From CAUZEO01 sp963578625 (GTDB taxonomy: Bacteria; Verrucomicrobiota; Kiritimatiellia; SLOV01), in NCBI GenBank assembly GCA_963578625.1, contig CAUZEO010000015.1:1-34837 (forward strand): a stretch of DNA of 34,837 nucleotides, read 5' to 3'. The translations under genes were made by a program, and so were the position numbers. Under the pieces are notes generated by a model. The model saw only the letters and a program-made list of their open reading frames with translations, was not told the DNA's origin and did not search any database. Within the stretch, counting starts at the first letter, position 1; every line of letters begins with the position of its first letter. Of this stretch, positions 29,893-34,837 are shown piece by piece.

Positions 29893-31395
29893 ATGACCGA
29901 CCGGAATCTTCGCACCATCATTTACCTTGGATTCGCTTCGTTCGGGTTCATAGCGCTTCGGTTCCTGTTCGTTCCCGTACGAATCAAGCTTCTCACTTCA
30001 TTGCTCGATAAAGGCCAATACGGAACGCTCACCCTGGTAAGCCTGTCCGTGTCATGCCTGACCATTCTATTCGCGCTCGGCAGTCTCGAGTTTATCCGGA
30101 GTAAGTGCCCGGGAAAACCCGAAAGCTACCAATACGGAGTGTTGTGGACCGGGATTCGGGTCGGAACTGCGGCAGTCGCCATCTTTGTTGTGCCAATCAT
30201 GCTCCTCCTGATTCTTTGGCAGCCCGCAAAGGTTGAACTCGAAACGCCCGATTACCTGATCATCGGCGCACTGGTCCCGCTCACGCTCAATATTGTTCAG
30301 CGCGTCTACTTTCTCATGGGCCAACAAAAATTTGTCTCCGCACGCCTTTCGCAATTGTTACACGCAGATGCCTGGTTTCTACCCATCATCCCGTTCTGCT
30401 TTTTCGGCGCCTTGTCCGTGCGAACGGTTCTTTGGGTTTGGCTTTGCTCGATGATTCTGACCGCAATGCTGACCCACAAGTGGGTCCGAATGGAGAAGCT
30501 GTGGGAAATCAAAATCGCCCGCATCCCTGCAAAAGAAATGCTCTTTTTCGGACTGCCCCTCCTGCCCATGATGATGGGCGACTTGCTCTTCCAGCTTCAA
30601 GACCGGTACGTTCTGCTATGGCTGATGGGTCCCACCTCCGTGGCGAATTACTCGCTCTGCCTGAACATCGCAATGATCGGGTACATGGTGGGCCTGTCCC
30701 TGATAGAGATCTTCAGCTCTGAGCTCTTTCGGCTTACCAACGAAACTGAGAATGCAGATTTGCCGGCCATCGCGAACCAGCCGAAAATTCGCGACCTTCT
30801 GCAACTCATGCTCCGGTATGGTCTGATCGTCACGCTACCCGTAGCCGCGGCGCTTGCTGCGTGCGGGGAAGCGGTGATCCTGGTGCTGAGTAACCCTCGA
30901 TTTCTTGACACCGTGTCGCTCCTGGCCTGGACGGCGCCCATCGCGGTGCTCTTCGTGTCGTATTTCGTACTCGGCCGCGTGCTCATGGCGGTGAATCGCG
31001 GCATCCATCTGGGTGTCGCCACGATCATGGCCGCTACGCTGAACATCGTGTTGAATACCCTGCTCGTGCCGGCCATGGATGAAAAAGGAACTGCCCTTGC
31101 CACCTGTATCAGTCTTCTCGTTCTGAATATCGTTGTGGCCTGGCTCGTGCGGCTCCCGAGGTGGCTACCTCTCTCGTCTCTGCAGCCGCTCCGTATGGCC
31201 TCCTTTTACCTGCTTTGCGCCGGGGGATTGCACCTACTCCAGATTCATCTTTCCGGTCACAATCTGGTCATACTAGCGTTGGGCGCCGTGTGGTGCCTCG
31301 TCGTACTTTTCGCGTTGGGCATGGTCCGCCGCAAGGACGTCATGCTCATGAGGAAATGCCTTGAATCTAAATCGAGCAAAGAAGAGACTCCATGA
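29893..31395 (+). CDS. Wzx-like polysaccharide flippase (MATE/MVF superfamily)
   Basis: 500 residues from ATG 29893. About 12-14 hydrophobic helices cover the whole length. The N-terminus has the usual GFASFGFIALRFLFVPVRI and DKGQYGTLTLVSL (the GLYALV-like motif of oligosaccharide flippases). A repeated half begins near residue 220 (LLFFGLPLLPMMMGDLLFQLQDRYVLLWL). The late segment KGTALATCISLLVLN matches the GAALATLIS motif of the family. It moves lipid-linked oligosaccharide units across the inner membrane. The gene is intact. Its TGA overlaps the ATG of the acyltransferase remnant (ATGA), showing that the two were co-translated. Confidence 0.85.
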   Translation: MTDRNLRTIIYLGFASFGFIALRFLFVPVRIKLLTSLLDKGQYGTLTLVSLSVSCLTILFALGSLEFIRSKCPGKPESYQYGVLWTGIRVGTAAVAIFVVPIMLLLILWQPAKVELETPDYLIIGALVPLTLNIVQRVYFLMGQQKFVSARLSQLLHADAWFLPIIPFCFFGALSVRTVLWVWLCSMILTAMLTHKWVRMEKLWEIKIARIPAKEMLFFGLPLLPMMMGDLLFQLQDRYVLLWLMGPTSVANYSLCLNIAMIGYMVGLSLIEIFSSELFRLTNETENADLPAIANQPKIRDLLQLMLRYGLIVTLPVAAALAACGEAVILVLSNPRFLDTVSLLAWTAPIAVLFVSYFVLGRVLMAVNRGIHLGVATIMAATLNIVLNTLLVPAMDEKGTALATCISLLVLNIVVAWLVRLPRWLPLSSLQPLRMASFYLLCAGGLHLLQIHLSGHNLVILALGAVWCLVVLFALGMVRRKDVMLMRKCLESKSSKEETP

Positions 31396-31559
31396 TCGCC
31401 GCGGCCATCGGTCATATGCTTATCCTCGGCCGTAAGGTGGGAGCGGTATGCATACGAGAGTACTACCTGAGAAAATTTTCCAGCGCCGGCAAGGACGTGA
31501 GCATGGGCCATCACTTCGTCTGTCATGGTCCTGAAATATCCGGGTCGGGAACCAGGTAG
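31392..31559 (+). pseudogene. 5' remnant of a hexapeptide-repeat acyltransferase
   Basis: 55 codons from ATG 31392 (overlapping the flippase stop) to TAG 31557-31559. The peptide has a basic N-terminal helix (IREYYLRKFSSAGKDVSMG) leading into HHFVCHGPEISGSG, which resembles the first coil of the left-handed beta-helix in polysaccharide acetyltransferases. The rest of the expected 180-220 residues is absent; downstream DNA belongs to a broken gene on the other strand. It probably encoded an O-acetyltransferase of the same polysaccharide pathway. The short length makes the family call moderate. Confidence 0.5.
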
Positions 31560-32688
31560 GTTCTGTTATGCCGGCGTGAAATCAGCGAGTGCATTGATCC
31601 ATCGTCGGATTGGACGAGGAATCCGCCATGAGCCGAATCACCGACGATAGTCTTTCCTTTTTCATCAAGCACCGAAAGGCCAAACCTGATCACGGTCACG
31701 CGACTCTCATCGTCGTGACGGGGAACGGAAAAAGTCCGCGGCTCGGACAATGCGCCGATCGGCCCCATCACAAAAACAGGATATATGGCCTCGACGTTCA
31801 TTCTTAAGTCAAAGTACAGCAAGCGGTTCTCGTATAGTGCCTGGAGATCCGTCGGATCCATTCCCCGTAGCCGGCGGCCCAGAACGAAAATATGCATCCC
31901 TTGTGATTCCGAATTGTCCCTCTGAGCTCCTTCACGATCCCGAATTTGTTATGGGGATAAGCCAGGAGTCCAACGATGCGAACAAAGCGAACACCGGACG
32001 GAAATGACGAAACCACGTGCGCGACCGGAGACCGCTCATCCGGCAGAACCAACAGATCGGTCGTGGCCGCCAGCCCGAGCACGAACACGACATTGGTAAG
32101 TTTCATGCCCGCTACCCCGCCCGCAAGAAGGCCTGCAAGCAGAAAGACAGCTGGCTGCCATCGGGAAACCCGCGCGCCATCGACCCGGAGCAGCAACAAC
32201 AGGCTGCAAAGCACGAACACCGAGCCCGTGTTGTCGTGAAACATTCGGCCGGTCTGAATTCGAACCATGGGCATAGCCAGCGCCAGGCACATTCCCGCGA
32301 GGGGGATCAGTCACAGCAAGAACCGCCCCATGTCCGGGCGCAAAAACATTCGGATCAGCACGAAAACAAACCAGATATTCACACCCTGTAAACCGCCCAG
32401 CAGAAAGCCGGCACATCGGCCTGAAAGTCGGGTCGAGAGAAAATAGCAGGTTGCGTCGATCCGCGGGTTGAAATAGGTCTGCAGAAACGCAGGCGCGATG
32501 TCGACATCCAGGCGGCCATGAAAAAACGAATAGCCGTTATACCTGTGATAATTCTGGTAGTCCCAATTGAAATCTTTTTCGAAATGAAGGCTCAGCAAGC
32601 CTGAAGTCGCGAAACAGACGATCGCCAGCACGATGTGAACGGCCCACGACGAAACATGCCGCCAGGCAGTTTACAGGTGCAGCTTCAT
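31523..32688 (-). pseudogene. polytopic membrane glycosyltransferase-like gene, broken by two stops and a frameshift
   Basis: ATG 32688, with AGGAAC five bases upstream, opens MKLHL and then TAA (32671-32673). The same frame continues with a membrane helix (VHIVLAIVCFATSGLLSLHF), FNWDYQNYHRYNGYSFFHGR and several further helices, to an in-frame TGA at 32314-32316 (RFLL, stop, LIPLAGMCLALAMP). It then runs on to about 31900 (MKLTNVVFVLGLAATTDLLVLP). A shift to another frame gives the last 110 or so residues (ALYENRLLYFDLRMNVEAIY and SLISRRHNRTYLVPDP) to TGA 31523-31525. About 388 codons remain. The FNWDYQNYH opening suits GT-C-type, DUF2029-like membrane glycosyltransferases, but the family is inferred. 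Confidence 0.65.
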
Positions 32689-32851
32689 AATGTTCCTGTT
32701 TGATTCTCCCGAAAATTTTGATACGTTGTACCGTCAGATATCTCGTCGCTTTGGAGGTCAGCGCAATATCCGTGGAACGAAATAAAAAGTCCAATGATAA
32801 CCCTCCCATCCCCCCATCTGCCGGGCTGCTCTTGGTTCAAGCTGATTCGGG

Positions 32852-33832
32852 ATGAAGCTCGTCGTCCAGATTCCCGCGCTTGACGAGGAATCGACCATTG
32901 CCGATGTCATTCGTGGGATTCCGAACGACATCGCGGGAATTACATCTACCACGATCCTCGTCATTGACGACGGCTCCAGTGACCGAACCGGTGAAATTGC
33001 GCGGAACGAGGGCGCACTCGTCATCCGGCATGAGCGACGCCGGGGGGTCGGAGCAGCATTCCGGACCGGAACCCAGCACTCCACCGAGCTGGGCGCCGAT
33101 ATCATCGTTACGATTGATGGAGACGGTCAATTCAACCCGAAAGACATTAGTGCCCTCATAGAGCCGATTTTGAGTGGAAACTCGGACTTTGTAACCGCGT
33201 CTCGTTTTGCTGACAAAGCCCTGATTCCGGTGATGCCATGGATTAAGAAGTGGGGCAACAATTTCATGGCGCGCCTCATCAGCACCATGGTGGGAAGCCG
33301 CTTCCACGATGTCTCCTGTGGATTTCGAGCCTACTCGCGCAACGCGTATTTGCGTTTGGTCCTGACGGGAGACTTCACCTACACGCATGAGGTATTCCTA
33401 ACCCTGGCCTACGCGGGCATATCCATTCGAGAGGTACCCCTGAAGGTGCGGGGTGTACGGGAGCATGGGACTTCGCGTGTCGCACCGGGCGTGCTTCGTT
33501 ATGGACTGAGGACGGGCACAATTATTCTCCGCACCTACCGGGACTACAAGCCATTGCGATTTTTTTCGCTGATCGCATTCGTCCTCAGCGCCGCAGCCGT
33601 CTGCTTTTTTATCTTTCTCATGTACATAAAAATAACGACCGGCGGATTTACACCGCACAAGTGGGCGGGATTCGCGGCAGCAACGCTCGGCGGCACCGCG
33701 CTGGTCGTTTTTCTTGCCGGTGTCGTCGCAGAAATGCTGGACCGGGCCCGCATCTCACAAGAGGAAGCACTTTACCGGATTCGGAAACTGGAAAATGAGA
33801 TTCGGGAGCTCAAGGAGAAGTTTCGCCCTTAA
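32852..33832 (+). CDS. GT2 family glycosyltransferase, dolichyl-phosphate mannose synthase-like
   Basis: 326 residues from ATG 32852. GT-A fold signatures: VVQIPALDEESTIADVI at the N-terminus, LVIDDGSSDRTGEIA (UDP/GDP binding), GVGAAFRTG and the DxD site IVTIDGDGQFNPKDI. The acceptor side has SCGFRAYSRNAYLRL and EVPLKVRGVREHG. Two transmembrane helices follow at about 235-260 and 275-300, and a short coiled coil closes the protein (ALYRIRKLENEIRELKEK). Such enzymes make polyprenyl-phosphate sugars used by membrane glycosyltransferases, which fits the broken GT-C-like gene next door. The gene looks intact. Confidence 0.9.
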   Translation: MKLVVQIPALDEESTIADVIRGIPNDIAGITSTTILVIDDGSSDRTGEIARNEGALVIRHERRRGVGAAFRTGTQHSTELGADIIVTIDGDGQFNPKDISALIEPILSGNSDFVTASRFADKALIPVMPWIKKWGNNFMARLISTMVGSRFHDVSCGFRAYSRNAYLRLVLTGDFTYTHEVFLTLAYAGISIREVPLKVRGVREHGTSRVAPGVLRYGLRTGTIILRTYRDYKPLRFFSLIAFVLSAAAVCFFIFLMYIKITTGGFTPHKWAGFAAATLGGTALVVFLAGVVAEMLDRARISQEEALYRIRKLENEIRELKEKFRP

Positions 33833-33855
33833 AGCCCAAGCTTCAGGGCCGACCA

Positions 33856-34837
33856 TCAATCCACCGGTCCCCATTCCAATCCGAACATTTGAAATCCCAA
33901 GGTTCTTGATTCCGTTTCGGGTTGCCAGGCGTCAATGGAGAATTTCAAGACTTCGAGACCGTCGGTCAGTTCGTTGGCGGCCTCAATTGTGATTTCCTGC
34001 TTCGCCCGTTCGTCGGGCGGGTCGACGATCTGTTCCGCGCCTGCAAAACGGAGGGTCAGCGGCCGCTTGTGTCTCGGATGTCCACCGGCGAAATCCAAAA
34101 CGACCCGATAGGTCGCTCGATCGCTGCGCACTGGAACTTTCACGAGGCTTTCATCCTTCGACCACCAGAACGTCTTCTCCTTATTGTTGAAATCTTCAAG
34201 AAAAGCGTCCAAGCCCGAATCCGGGGTGATTTCCATTTGTTCTCCGACGCTTACCCACTGCGCATCGATCAGGCCCGCTCCTTCGAATTCAATTTCCAGT
34301 GGCGTCGTGCGTCCCGCACAGTCGACTGTAATCGCCAGTCCGTTCCAGGTCCTGCGGGGATCGGCCAAGCACTTCGCGCGCCTGATTTCCTTGCCGTCGA
34401 TTCGAGCAGACCACGCGTGAGAACCGGGACCTGCCACCATCGGAGTGAGCCGCCCGGTCAGTCCCATTGCCAGCGCATCTGCAGGCGGCATTGCAGCAGC
34501 ACGCGTGTAGCCTACGTAAGATTCCACCCGCATCAACTTCATGCTGGTGGGCTCGTCGCTATGGATACGGAATCCAGCGTGACCCGAAAAGAGGTTATCT
34601 GCCGGCGGGAGATGAAGGGGAAAATAGATGACCGCAGAGCCCGAATCAGCAATGAATTGCTCTCCGTTCGGCAGATCGATCCAGGTCGTTGCGTCTTCAG
34701 GAGCCACTTGAACTTTCAGCCCGATCGTGGTGAAAAGATCCGGTCCTTGCCTCACCGGCACAAGCATGCGAACCGAGGAATTCGTCACCGTCCGCGATCC
34801 GGCGTCGATCCGGTCGTCGACACCGTCAGGAAAGAAG
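33856..34837 (-). CDS. partial protein with C-terminal beta-rich domain, 5' end beyond window
   Basis: The frame is open to the right edge, so at least 326 residues are present and the start lies outside; the GTG at 34788 is only an internal candidate. The visible part is beta-rich with no membrane helix (VIYFPLHLPPADNLFSGHAGF, DPRRTWNGLAITVDC, ATYRVVLDFAGGHPRHKRPL). It ends TLGFQMFGLEWGPVD, similar in style to the C-terminal lumenal or carbohydrate-binding-like modules that follow membrane glycosyltransferases. I cannot name a family. It converges with the GT2 gene, 23 bases apart. Confidence 0.55.
   Translation of the reverse strand, partial: FFPDGVDDRIDAGSRTVTNSSVRMLVPVRQGPDLFTTIGLKVQVAPEDATTWIDLPNGEQFIADSGSAVIYFPLHLPPADNLFSGHAGFRIHSDEPTSMKLMRVESYVGYTRAAAMPPADALAMGLTGRLTPMVAGPGSHAWSARIDGKEIRRAKCLADPRRTWNGLAITVDCAGRTTPLEIEFEGAGLIDAQWVSVGEQMEITPDSGLDAFLEDFNNKEKTFWWSKDESLVKVPVRSDRATYRVVLDFAGGHPRHKRPLTLRFAGAEQIVDPPDERAKQEITIEAANELTDGLEVLKFSIDAWQPETESRTLGFQMFGLEWGPVD

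Noticed and set aside
27587..32688. Stop-codon reassignment explaining the in-frame TAA and TGA codons
   Set aside because: Both TAA and TGA occur as in-frame stops, intact genes in the window end normally in all three stops, and the affected genes also carry frameshifts, truncations or lost active-site residues.

Overview
The window is a gene-dense bacterial chromosome segment of mixed strand, using the standard code (genes end normally in TAA, TGA and TAG) and many clear purine-rich ribosome binding sites. I see no rRNA, tRNA, CRISPR array, transposase or phage gene. The gene content resembles large-genome marine or soil heterotrophs of the Planctomycetes/Verrucomicrobia/Hydrogenedentota/Poribacteria kind. 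It combines several phytanoyl-CoA-dioxygenase-type enzymes, scattered sugar-acid and glycan catabolic genes, a pre-peptidase-C-domain secreted giant, SPFH proteins, a LemA/DUF2207 pair and short intergenic palindromes. The phylum is an inference and cannot be fixed from the window.

Region 1 (1-9087) is mostly small-molecule and sugar catabolism: the 3' end of a prolidase, two small membrane proteins, a lactonase-like amidohydrolase, a nitrilase-family amidohydrolase, a five-bladed-propeller glycosidase-like protein, a deacetylase-type metallohydrolase, a Gfo/Idh/MocA oxidoreductase and a PhyH dioxygenase. Between the last two lies a decayed TetR-YCII operon. The TetR gene has an apparent internal deletion and a frameshift, and the YCII-domain gene is frameshifted and cut off by a 76-bp inverted-repeat element. 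The TetR-type operator palindrome is still intact.

Region 2 (9099-20737) holds two coupled SPFH (HflK/HflC-like) membrane proteins, an alpha-ketoglutaric-semialdehyde-type dehydrogenase, a second PhyH enzyme, a 945-residue secreted multidomain protein, a transglutaminase-like protein, the lemA-DUF2207 pair and a CrcB fluoride channel. A glycine-zipper lipoprotein follows, then about 600 bp without a convincing gene.

Region 3 (21721-34837) is a surface-polysaccharide-type cluster in visible decay. Apparently intact genes are a DUF4910 aminopeptidase-like protein, a GT4 glycosyltransferase, a beta-propeller/PHP fusion, a Wzx-like flippase, a GT2 dolichyl-phosphate-mannose-synthase-like enzyme and a partial protein running off the right edge. 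Between them lie broken genes: an NAD-dependent epimerase with a stop at codon 7, a lost catalytic Tyr and a frameshifted tail; a propeller/LamG protein interrupted by an in-frame TAA; an acyltransferase cut to its first 55 codons; and a polytopic membrane glycosyltransferase-like gene with two in-frame stops and a frameshift.

The most useful new observations are the two hidden decayed genes at 7458-8106 beside an intact operator, the TAGCCCGC-type repeat family associated with gene ends, the family of palindromic repeats at 1122-1227 and 23059-23237, and the run of pseudogenes in the glycan cluster.
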